Below, piece after piece: positions 1 through 6,578 of a stretch of 21,198 nucleotides of DNA (position 1 is the stretch's first letter; every line of letters starts with the position of its first letter). Both the position numbers and the translations under genes were made by a program. The notes under the pieces were generated by a model, which saw only the letters and a list, made by a program, of their open reading frames with translations, ran no database searches and had not been told where the DNA came from. This stretch comes from CAZBUK01 sp964495085 (GTDB taxonomy: Bacteria; Bacteroidota; Ignavibacteria; T3Sed10-11), in the NCBI GenBank assembly GCA_964495085.1, contig CAZBUK010000073.1, forward strand, positions 1 to 21,198. Direction: 5' to 3'.

Positions 1-54
1 GCACGTCCGGTTCGGAGGGAGGGGGAGAGCTAATCACTCTCTCCCTACCCCTAT
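1..54 (+). ncRNA. 3' end of a group II intron (end of domain V and domain VI), truncated by window edge
   Basis: The first 13 bases, GCACGTCCGGTTC, match the 3' strand of the catalytic domain V hairpin of bacterial group II introns. In those introns this strand pairs with an upstream GAGCCGGATG-type strand, which here would lie outside the window. It is followed by GGAGGGAGGG and a purine/pyrimidine hairpin: GGGAGAG at about 23-29 pairs with CTCTCCC at about 39-45 around a loop containing CTAATC. This is the expected domain VI with its branch-site adenosine. The 3' boundary should lie near position 54, after TACCCCTAT. The intron-encoded reverse transcriptase/maturase would be upstream and cannot be seen. 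The call rests on motif recall and on the domain order. The exact end is uncertain. Confidence 0.7.
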
Positions 55-150
55 CGTGTTACTGAATTTCGAGATGAGCGCACGACATATTATTCATGAA
101 ATAATTTTACTTAATCTGTAATCCTAAAGAATTATTGATCTGTCAGAGCT

Positions 151-175
151 ACAAGCCCCCGTTTAGGGGGCTTGT
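151..175. repeat. Perfect 10-bp inverted repeat (hairpin)
   Basis: ACAAGCCCCC and GGGGGCTTGT flank a 5-base loop GTTTA. On the plus strand the stem is followed by AAAAAAA, and on the minus strand the T run precedes it. Neither orientation therefore has the stem-then-T-run layout of an intrinsic terminator. It is probably an extragenic palindrome or a decayed element end. Confidence 0.6.
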
Positions 176-314
176 AAAAAAATCATTTAGAACTCTCTGT
201 ACAGCCTCGTAAACGGATATCTTTAAGACAGTCGAGATTATCCCCGAGTTATATACAAAAACGATTTATTCTATGAGGGTAATGAGATCACTAGAAAATT
301 ATAATTCTCATGAC

Positions 315-376
315 TCCCCTCTCCGCGCGCGGAGAGGGGATTGGGGGTGAGGCTGCGAGAGAGAACGAGAAATTTT
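315..376 (+). repeat. Extragenic palindromic repeat, copy 1
   Basis: A perfect 26-bp palindrome at 315-340 (CCCCTCTCCGCG and its complement, flanked by T/A) is followed by GGGGGTGAGGCTG and then a GAGAGAG...CGAGAAATTT tail at about 343-376. The tail recurs at 1101-1134 with a few differences. Head-palindrome plus GGGGTGAGG is a layout seen in dispersed intergenic repeats of many bacteria. Confidence 0.6.
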
Positions 377-424
377 AATGAGATCATCTAATTAGTTCTC
401 ACTGAAAATGTCAGGCTTTCCTCC

Positions 425-443
425 CCCTGAACGGAGTCGAAGG
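425..443 (+). repeat. Dispersed short repeat unit CCCTGAACGGAGTCGAAGG
   Basis: This 19-mer closely resembles a short extragenic repeat of the CCCTGAGCGAAGTCGAAGG type that I recall as abundant between genes in Bacteroidota and related phyla. Only one copy is present in the window, so the assignment rests on recall, not on repetition seen here. Confidence 0.35.
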
Positions 444-468
444 ATGACGACCATTTCTTCAGCGGAAA

Positions 469-777
469 CTAATCATAGGTGAGCAGGCGGAACTGCTTTT
501 CCCGGAGCAAGGGACATTTCGGTGAAACGCCCCTATCAACTGTAATATCATAGAAGAGCCTGGCATTTCAATCTCCCAGTGTATCAATCTGCCGGACGAA
601 ATCATGTGAGGTGGTGTCTACTTTGGTGCCGTTATCAGTCGGACCGGAAGAGGTGCTGCAGGTGAGAAAGACGAAGATTAATAATACACTCTCTGGGAGA
701 AATCCGATGTATAAAATTATATTCTCTTTATCGAGCAGCCGTGAGAATTTGCTAAGACATGAAAGGACGTGGTACAT
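469..777 (-). pseudogene. Broken lipoprotein-like gene fragment
   Basis: The frame read from 777 contains a hydrophobic stretch (SVLLIFVFLTC), then a Ser/Thr/Gly-rich linker (STSSGPTDNG) and TTSHDFVRQIDTLGD before a stop at 568-570. Past the stop the same frame continues with NARLFYDITV and then loses sense, ending at 469. The layout of signal peptide, lipidation-like Cys, flexible linker and a TSH(N/D)F..QIDTLG motif resembles N-termini of large outer-surface lipoproteins that I recall from Ignavibacteria-like genomes. The lipobox is poor (FLTC, with no small residue at -1 other than Thr), the body of the protein is missing and no ribosome binding site is visible. I read it as a remnant, not a working gene. 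It could also be a chance open frame. Confidence 0.35.
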
Positions 778-1070
778 ATGGTTGGTTCTTTATTTCAGAA
801 TATTGAGCGATCGGTGACTATGGCGACTGATACTATCGATTTCGTGGAAAAGCAAGATACAGGTATTGCCGACTCCCTTATAAAAATCTACCCATATCAA
901 AGTACGCACCATTGCGCCTCACCGAGCCTCCTCTTTCTTCGGGGATACACCAGACTACCAACATCGCCCGTCTCCGAGGGCTCTTTTATTTAATTATTAT
1001 TGATATTTCCGTTTCGATATTACTGAAAAAGTATTTGCCATATTTCGACGGAGCTAATTACGCCCGGAAG

Positions 1071-1134
1071 GCCCCGCCTTGGCGGGGCAGGTGGGCCGAA
1101 GGGGGTGAGGCTGTAGGAGAGAGCGAGAAATTTA
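1071..1134 (+). repeat. Extragenic palindromic repeat, copy 2
   Basis: A hairpin with arms GCCCCGCC (1071-1078) and GGCGGGGC (1081-1088) is followed by a linker and then GGGGGTGAGGCTG, a GAGAGAG run and CGAGAAATTT up to 1134. The last ~34 bases align with 343-376, while the hairpin heads differ in sequence (CCCCTCTCC versus GCCCCGCC). That is what a family with compensatory or module-wise divergence would show. Confidence 0.55.
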
Positions 1135-1209
1135 TCTATCTCTCAGATGTATCAGGTGAAATGTAAGGAATTGGCAGGACCGTAAACCTGCCCCCGGTAA
1201 CTTCCGGCG

Positions 1210-1238
1210 TTGGTTATTCGGATGGATTTTTGTATAAT
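1210..1238 (+). promoter_or_regulatory. Sigma70-like promoter upstream of dcd
   Basis: TATAAT at 1233-1238 matches the -10 consensus perfectly. TTGGTT at 1210-1215, 17 bases before it, is a partial -35 match. Transcription would start near 1245, leaving a ~140-base leader before dcd. It does not fit the TTTG / TAnnTTTG promoter of classical Bacteroidetes, so it is informative only if this lineage uses sigma70-like boxes. Confidence 0.4.
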
Positions 1239-1384
1239 ACTTCCGCGCGCTGAAGGATCCGGTCCCGCCGACCGGGAGTCTGAACTGCACCGGCACACGC
1301 GATCGAACCTGAAATCATATCGATATTATCTCCATTGTTCATAGACCGAAATCATAAGGAAAGGAAACGGGCACGCCCCGGGTT

Positions 1385-1924
1385 ATGATACTTACCGACA
1401 AACAGATACTCAGCGAAATAGAGCAGGGAACGATCGTGATCGATCCGTTCGACCGGAATTATCTCGGCAGCAACAGCTACGATGTGCATCTCGGCAAATA
1501 TCTCGCCATCTACAAGGACGATCTGCTCGATTGCAAGCTTCACAATCAGGTTGAGCACCAGGAGATTCCGGCGGGTGGATTAATACTCTTCCCCTCGCGC
1601 CTCTATCTGGGCGTCACGTTCGAGTATACCGAGACGCACCGGCATGTACCTTTCCTGGAAGGAAAAAGCAGCATAGGCCGTCTCGGCATCGATATCCATG
1701 CAACGGCGGGAAAGGGGGATGTGGGATTCTGCAATTACTGGACGCTCGAGATATCGGTAAAGCAGCCGGTGCGTATCTACCCGGGCATGCCGATCGGGCA
1801 GCTCATTTATTTCGAAACCTCCGGCGATATTCTCACACCGTACAATAAAAAGAAGACCGCGAAGTACATCGAACGAAGCGAGAAGCCGATGGAATCGATG
1901 ATGTGGAAAAATTTTGAAAAATGA
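1385..1924 (+). CDS. dcd: dCTP deaminase
   Basis: The enzyme deaminates dCTP to dUTP, feeding dUMP and thymidylate synthesis in the cytoplasm. The 179-residue protein has the usual family length and opens with the typical MILTDKQIL. The signature block EGKSSIGRLG is at residues 92-101, with the serine pair and Arg expected to contact phosphates; the family's usual first Arg is Lys here. TLE at 120-122 supplies the expected catalytic glutamate, and GMPIGQLIYF at 134-143 is the conserved late strand. The ATG start is fixed by the family N-terminus. The nearest purine-rich site (AAGGAAA, 1361-1367) lies 17 bases upstream, which is too far for a strong SD. The gene stands alone after the promoter-like site at 1210-1238. 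Confidence 0.93.
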   Translation: MILTDKQILSEIEQGTIVIDPFDRNYLGSNSYDVHLGKYLAIYKDDLLDCKLHNQVEHQEIPAGGLILFPSRLYLGVTFEYTETHRHVPFLEGKSSIGRLGIDIHATAGKGDVGFCNYWTLEISVKQPVRIYPGMPIGQLIYFETSGDILTPYNKKKTAKYIERSEKPMESMMWKNFEK

Positions 1925-2069
1925 GAGAATTACTATTTGCTCCGATGATTTACTCTGTACGGTAATACATTTTGTAGGCAGTGTTGCACATTATACCAGT
2001 ATTGTAATTGTCCTCTTTGTGGAGGAAGAAAAAGTTCTTGAAGAACTCTTGAGGAAGGATGATTGATAT

Positions 2070-2297
2070 TTGCAAAAAAGGTATCAATTTACTGCGGTAA
2101 TAGAGAAAGATGAGGATATGTATGTTTCCTTATGCCCTGAGCTTGATATTGCAAGCCAAGGCAATACAGTTGAGGAAATACGCACAAATCTCCAGGAAGC
2201 TATAGAATTGTATTTTGAGACCGCAGCAAAAGAAGAGATCCGGGAACGACTACATGATGAGATTTTTATAACTCTGGTTGAGGTCGCTGTTGATTAA
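2070..2297 (+). CDS. Solitary HicB-like antitoxin-family protein (UPF0150)
   Basis: The 75-residue protein has the small beta-alpha-beta HicB fold pattern: an N-terminal strand (YQFTAVIEKDEDMYVSLCPEL), the loop DIASQGNTVEEI and a helix EAIELYFETA. HicB proteins normally neutralise the HicA mRNA interferase. No hicA-like frame (short, with the conserved SHxxF region) lies on either side, and the protein has no C-terminal DNA-binding extension. It is therefore either an orphan antitoxin or a stand-alone UPF0150 protein. It starts with TTG at 2070, supported by GAGGAAGG at 2051-2058, 11 bases upstream. An ATG at 2059 is in another frame. Codon use is AT-richer than in the neighbours, which would fit recent transfer. 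Confidence 0.75.
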   Translation: MQKRYQFTAVIEKDEDMYVSLCPELDIASQGNTVEEIRTNLQEAIELYFETAAKEEIRERLHDEIFITLVEVAVD

Positions 2298-2450
2298 ACT
2301 TCGAGTATTTTCTGGGAGGGAGGTCAGTGATATTCTGTCGAAGTTTGGATTACGAAATATCTGACAACACGGCAACGAAGAATCTTCATCGTTAGCTGTA
2401 TCAACCGAACGTTCCACCGATCGAATCCGTCGATATAAAGATCATAGACA

Positions 2451-3296
2451 ATGCCATACATGAATTTCCAGGATCGAATCTCCGAAATCCAACAATCTAC
2501 CCGAAGTCTGCTCTGCATCGGACTCGATACCGATGAATCGAAGATTCCGGAAAGTCTGCGCTCGCTCGACCATCCGCTGGTCGAGTTCAATAAGCGGATC
2601 ATCGACGCGACGGCCGATCTGGTGTGCGCGTATAAGCTCAATCTGGCGTTTTACGAGGTGTACGGACTCAAGGGGTGGGAGGCGCTCATCGAAACACTCG
2701 CCCACATTCCTTCGGGATTGATCCGCATCGCGGACGGCAAACGGAACGATATCGGAAACTCGGCCGACCGCTACGCCAGAGCTTTGCTGGAGGAAATGGA
2801 TTTCGATGCCGTAACGGTGAATCCCTACATGGGGGCCGATACGGTCGAACCGTTTCTTAAAAATCCCGCAAAGGGAGCTTTCGTGCTCGCGCTTACATCC
2901 AATCCCGGCTCGAAGGATTTTCAGAAACTGCGCGTCGGGTCAAAGTACCTGTATGAGAAAGTCGTATCGAAAGCGAAAGCATGGAATACCCGCCGGAACG
3001 TCGGACTTGTCGTCGGAGCCACCAAACCCCGTGAACTTGCCGGGATCAGGAAGACCGTTCCCCATATGCCGATTCTGCTGCCGGGAGTCGGAGCGCAGGG
3101 AGGAGATCTGAAGGCTGCGATTCGGAACGGCTGCACCGCTAACGGCGACGGTCTTCTCGTGAACGTCGGCCGGTCGATACTCTATGCAGGAGGCGATGCC
3201 GGAGATTTTTCCCCGGCGATACGCCGGGAAGCAGAGAACGTTGTAACGAACATCCAAAGATACCGCGAATTATATTTTCCCGCCTCGGTGACGTAA
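2451..3296 (+). CDS. pyrF: Orotidine 5'-phosphate decarboxylase (long-form PyrF)
   Basis: It decarboxylates OMP to UMP, the last step of de novo pyrimidine synthesis. At 281 residues it is the long bacterial form rather than the ~230-residue E. coli form. LCIGLDTD (21-28) begins the barrel. KLNLAFYE (62-69) carries the substrate-contact Lys. DGKRNDIG (95-102) is the catalytic Asp-x-Lys-x-x-Asp-Ile motif, with D95, K97 and D100. LLPGVGAQGGD (209-219) and NVGRSILYA (238-246) form the phosphate grip. Start is uncertain: ATG 2451 opens the frame, but ATG 2460 (MNFQDRI) resembles the usual family N-terminus better, and neither has an SD. With dcd just upstream, two pyrimidine-nucleotide enzymes are neighbours, though ~150 bases and hicB separate them. 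Confidence 0.95.
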   Translation: MPYMNFQDRISEIQQSTRSLLCIGLDTDESKIPESLRSLDHPLVEFNKRIIDATADLVCAYKLNLAFYEVYGLKGWEALIETLAHIPSGLIRIADGKRNDIGNSADRYARALLEEMDFDAVTVNPYMGADTVEPFLKNPAKGAFVLALTSNPGSKDFQKLRVGSKYLYEKVVSKAKAWNTRRNVGLVVGATKPRELAGIRKTVPHMPILLPGVGAQGGDLKAAIRNGCTANGDGLLVNVGRSILYAGGDAGDFSPAIRREAENVVTNIQRYRELYFPASVT

Positions 3297-3426
3297 CCGG
3301 AATACTACCTGAATCTTGCCGCATACAATGAACGGCCGGTTCGCCGCGCCGCATTCGATCGAAGAACCGATCGGATGAGGTGAGATCCGTCCGATCTATT
3401 CACACAGGGAAAGGAGGATATCCGGT

Positions 3427-4908
3427 ATGGCTCGTCGCGGTACACTCCCCGAAAAGTTTCTCCACGAGGTTTGGGCGCAGCAGCTTTTTCAGACTTCGCT
3501 GCTCGAATCTCACGACGGATTGCCGGTGAGAATTCTTCACCCGGGAATCCGCAATTCCGACAGCGGGCCCGATTTCCTCGGCGCGCGGATCCAGCTCGGC
3601 GGCACCTTGTACGCCGGTGATGTGGAGATCCATAAAAGCATCGAGGACTGGCAGGGACACATGCATGAATCAGACCCCCGCTATAATCGCGTAATCCTGC
3701 ATGTGGTAATGCATGCAACCGCATCGGGAATCGATACGATGACCGAGAGCGGCAGACATATCCCGACGCTCATAATGGAACATTACCTCATCGAACCCGT
3801 TCGCTCGGTCTGGCGGAAAGCTATAGCCTCGGAAAGAAACCGGCGGCTGCGGACCATTCCATGCTGCGGAAAGAATACAACTGTAGATCCGGAACTCATA
3901 CGGAATTGGATCGCCGCGCTCGGCAAACGAAGGATCGAATTGCGAATACGCGCAATGCAGCGCCGGCTGCATGAGCTCGCATCTCCCGATAATCCCGATC
4001 TCCGCGAACCTGCCGCCCGTTACGGAGAAATCCTCTCGGGCGTCGATCCGGGCGATCTTCCTCTTCCATACAGACCTCCCGGGGCGGAGGATCTGCGCAG
4101 ACGCGATGCCTGGGAACAGCTCTTCTATGAATTTCTTGCGGAATCGCTCGGCTATTCGAAAAATCAATCGGCGTTCCGCCGCCTCGCATCCATCCTCACG
4201 TTTCCGAGATTGCGCGAAACCCCGTCCCGGCTTTTCGAAGCCCTGCTCTTCGGTATGAGCGGATTGCTCGATGAGCGGACGGATGATTACTATGCGGCTG
4301 AACTGAAAGAGCTCTTCCTTGAACAGCAGATCTCGCGCCGGTATGAACGGATGAGCGCCACCGAGTGGCAGTTCTTCAGACTCCGTCCTCACAATTTCCC
4401 CACACTCAGACTGGCGGGACTCGCGGCGCTGGCAGATCGTATGTCGCACACTCCTTTGCTTGAGTGGATCCTCGGTTCGTTTCGAGAGTCCGGTCCGGCG
4501 TTCGGGACGTTCATGCAGAATATCTACGACTATTTCACCGTCCGTGCGGACGGTTATTGGAGAAATCACTATACCTTCGGAAAGGAAGCATCGACGCCGA
4601 TCGTTCATCTGATCGGAAAGAGCAGGGTGGATGAGATGCTCGTGAATGTCGCGGTTCCGTTCTTATTCCTCTATGCACGTTCGTATAAACACATCGCTCT
4701 TCGATCGGATGTGGAACAGATACTGGAGAGGATGAGGGCGCCGGGCTCGAACGCGGTAACCCGGAAGATCGACGAGGAATTGCTGCCGGGGAAATCTCCG
4801 CTGAACGATGCCGTCTCGTATCAGGGGAAGATTCAACTCTATAAATTTTATTGCAGGGATGAGCGCTGCCCGGAGTGCGAAGTAGGGAAAGTAGTTTTTA
4901 AGGTATGA
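3427..4908 (+). CDS. DUF2851 family protein of unknown function
   Basis: This is a 493-residue soluble protein with no signal peptide. It matches the DUF2851 family, a conserved uncharacterised protein common in Bacteroidota. Recognisable parts are the N-terminal EKFLHEVWAQQLF, the block HPGIRNSDSGPDFLGARI followed by YAGDVEIHKSIEDW, HESDPRYNRVILHVVMH, and the C-terminal cysteine cluster CRDERCPEC near residue 476. The N-terminal block, with its Asp/Glu/His residues and GDVE-IH pattern, has a nuclease-like look, but I assign no activity. The start is decided by a strong AAGGAGG at 3411-3417, 9 bases before the ATG. It lies ~130 bases after pyrF on the same strand and converges on susD. Confidence 0.88.
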   Translation: MARRGTLPEKFLHEVWAQQLFQTSLLESHDGLPVRILHPGIRNSDSGPDFLGARIQLGGTLYAGDVEIHKSIEDWQGHMHESDPRYNRVILHVVMHATASGIDTMTESGRHIPTLIMEHYLIEPVRSVWRKAIASERNRRLRTIPCCGKNTTVDPELIRNWIAALGKRRIELRIRAMQRRLHELASPDNPDLREPAARYGEILSGVDPGDLPLPYRPPGAEDLRRRDAWEQLFYEFLAESLGYSKNQSAFRRLASILTFPRLRETPSRLFEALLFGMSGLLDERTDDYYAAELKELFLEQQISRRYERMSATEWQFFRLRPHNFPTLRLAGLAALADRMSHTPLLEWILGSFRESGPAFGTFMQNIYDYFTVRADGYWRNHYTFGKEASTPIVHLIGKSRVDEMLVNVAVPFLFLYARSYKHIALRSDVEQILERMRAPGSNAVTRKIDEELLPGKSPLNDAVSYQGKIQLYKFYCRDERCPECEVGKVVFKV

Positions 4909-4943
4909 GAGAGACTGATTGAGGGCTGGCTTGAATAGGAAAA

Positions 4944-4977
4944 TCCGTACCGCGGCGAATCATCGCCGCGGCACGGA
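4944..4977. terminator. GC-rich hairpin, probable terminator between convergent genes
   Basis: The arms TCCGT-a-CCGCGGCGA and TCGCCGCGG-c-ACGGA pair around an ATCA tetraloop, a 14-bp stem with one mismatch. On the minus strand the stem is followed by TTTTCCTATTC, which suits termination of the susCD transcript. On the plus strand the tail is poor in T (ATTCCCC). It sits 36 bases after the DUF2851 stop and ~100 bases after the susD stop. Confidence 0.7.
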
Positions 4978-5074
4978 ATTCCCCTACTCCGCGAACCGGC
5001 CAGCAACCGCAGGTCTCGTAGTACGCCGATCCGATGTTATGTTCAGATCATCGCATCGGCTCTGCTATAGCTCG

Positions 5075-6541
5075 TCAGTTCCCGGTATCCCACCAGACAC
5101 GCATCGCCATGGAATTCCTTCCGACAGGAACTCCCGTAGCATTGACGTTCGCCGCGTTATACTGATATTCGGATATCGGATAGGGGAATCTCCTCGGAAC
5201 GACCGTGAGCTGCGCGAGGTTCGTCACGGGAGTGAGAACCGGGTAATTATTCCGTCTCCAATCGTTGTACGCTTCCGGATTCAGAAAATTGGCTATATAC
5301 TTCTGAATCATGATCTGTTCGAGCGCATTCGCGGCGTCGAGTGCGGGCAGCGTCGCGACATAATCATCCCTTGCCGAAGCCCCGACACCGAGTTTATCCA
5401 TCGATGCCCGGACTGCATCCCTGAATACCGGGTCGGCCGCGGCCGGACCCGAGGAAAGCAGTAACGCCTCCGCCTCGATGAATTTGAGCTCGGCGTAGCT
5501 CAGCCAGGTCAGGGGTGCGTTCGGATTGCTGTAAAATCTCCCGATGGATGAAATATTTCCTGTCCCTATGCCATCCTCGCCATTCATATGCCCGGCATAC
5601 TCGAACTCTGTCACTTCTACCAGGCTGCCGGTTGTCGGAACTTCGCCTACCGGTCGTGCCTGGATGGGGAGCCGCGGATCGTTCAGAGATTTGAGCAACT
5701 CGACGTAGTGATTGCTCAACTGATCCCGCCTGTCCCACTTACCGTCGATCGCAAACTGGAACCATGGATTTTCCATTCCCGCGGTACCCGGGTAGTTAAA
5801 ATTCGCGTCGTCGGCATTCGATGCAAAGCCGTTCGCTGCGGCGTTGAGCGCGTTCTGGGCTCTCGTTTGCGCCGAGTTCCCCGGCGCTTTGCTGAGGCGG
5901 AGATGAAAGCGCGCGGTAAGCACGTTCGTGAGCTTACGCCATTTTTCCATATCTCCCCGGTAGAGCAGGTCGTCGTTCGCCGGTGAGATTGGACTTGGTC
6001 TGTCGAAATCCTCGCGCGCCGCAGAGAGCAAACGGAATATCTCCTCATACACCTGCTCCTGCGTATCGTACCCGGGTTCGGTATTGGTGGGATCGAATGC
6101 CTGCGAGAGCGGTATATCGTTCCACAGATCGGTTAGTATTGAGAGAGTCCAGGCGGTGATGACTTTTGAGATCCCGGCGTATGCATAATTGCCGTTCGTT
6201 TCAGCCTGGCTGTTGAGATCCCGGGCGTTCTTGAGGACGTCGCTGTATCCGAAAAAAGCCCACAGATTATTTGCGTCCGATTCCGTGAACTGGTAGTTAT
6301 CCTGCGTTGGAGGCACGCCGTTCCAGGCAAGCTGTTGTATCCAAAGTGCGGGAACCCGCGCAGGCTGATTCCCTATGATCTCGTAACTGAAGTTGCCGAG
6401 CAGGCCGCCGAGCTGGAGATTCTCCGGAACGACGGACGGCGAATTCGGATCGGTATTGACATCGAGAAAATCGTCGCATGAAACAAGCAGCAGCGACAAA
6501 ATCCCGATGCATACCAATTTCGATATTATTGATGTTTTCAT
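5075..6541 (-). CDS. SusD/RagB-family nutrient-binding outer-membrane lipoprotein
   Basis: The 488-residue lipoprotein has a signal peptide ending in the lipobox LLVSC, with the lipidated Cys at 22. It continues CDDFLDVNTDPNSP, typical of the SusD-like_2 (PF12771) branch. Family hallmarks include ITAWTLSILTDLWNDIPLSQAF, LYRGDMEKWRKLTNVLTARFHLRLSK, LTWLSYAELKFIEAEALL and QIMIQKYIANFLNPEAYNDWRRNNYP near the C-terminus, which is the helical TPR-like scaffold. Such proteins cap the SusC barrel on the cell surface and bind the substrate. The ligand cannot be told from sequence; this branch often accompanies peptide or glycan transporters. It starts 37 bases after susC, with AGGA before its ATG, so it is translationally close to susC in one operon. 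Confidence 0.92.
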   Translation of the reverse strand: MKTSIISKLVCIGILSLLLVSCDDFLDVNTDPNSPSVVPENLQLGGLLGNFSYEIIGNQPARVPALWIQQLAWNGVPPTQDNYQFTESDANNLWAFFGYSDVLKNARDLNSQAETNGNYAYAGISKVITAWTLSILTDLWNDIPLSQAFDPTNTEPGYDTQEQVYEEIFRLLSAAREDFDRPSPISPANDDLLYRGDMEKWRKLTNVLTARFHLRLSKAPGNSAQTRAQNALNAAANGFASNADDANFNYPGTAGMENPWFQFAIDGKWDRRDQLSNHYVELLKSLNDPRLPIQARPVGEVPTTGSLVEVTEFEYAGHMNGEDGIGTGNISSIGRFYSNPNAPLTWLSYAELKFIEAEALLLSSGPAAADPVFRDAVRASMDKLGVGASARDDYVATLPALDAANALEQIMIQKYIANFLNPEAYNDWRRNNYPVLTPVTNLAQLTVVPRRFPYPISEYQYNAANVNATGVPVGRNSMAMRVWWDTGN

Positions 6542-6578
6542 ATTTGTTCCTATGTATGATGATCCGCTATATTCCGGT

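Larger units (their letters stand above)
55..1384. other. Gene-poor, AT-rich region with repeats and gene debris
   Basis: About 1.3 kb without a convincing intact gene. Short open frames here have no recognisable domains and no ribosome binding sites. The base composition is visibly AT-richer than in the genes to the right. It holds perfect short hairpins, two diverged copies of a palindrome-led repeat, a CCCTGAACGGAGTCGAAGG repeat unit, a broken lipoprotein-like reading frame and, at the right end, a promoter-like sequence before dcd. I see no tRNA and no rRNA in it. Confidence 0.6.

Noticed and set aside
151..180. Hairpin as an intrinsic terminator
   Set aside because: The run after the stem is A, not T, on the plus strand, and the T run precedes the stem on the minus strand.
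55..1384. Possible CRISPR array or tRNA genes in the repeat-rich left region
   Set aside because: The repeats occur only twice, are diverged and 750 bases apart, with no regular spacers. No cloverleaf or GTTCGAATC-type T-loop was seen.
1921..2066. Open frame between dcd and hicB ending VLEELLRKDD, which could be a toxin partner of HicB
   Set aside because: It has no ATG or supported alternative start, no HicA-like residues, and runs straight out of the dcd stop region. Treated as chance.
2324..2705. Minus-strand open frames over the pyrF start
   Set aside because: They are antisense to pyrF, have no recognisable domain and no ribosome binding site.
3670..4608. 312-codon minus-strand open frame inside the DUF2851 gene
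   Set aside because: Long antisense frames are common in GC-rich coding DNA. The plus-strand frame has the family match and a strong SD.
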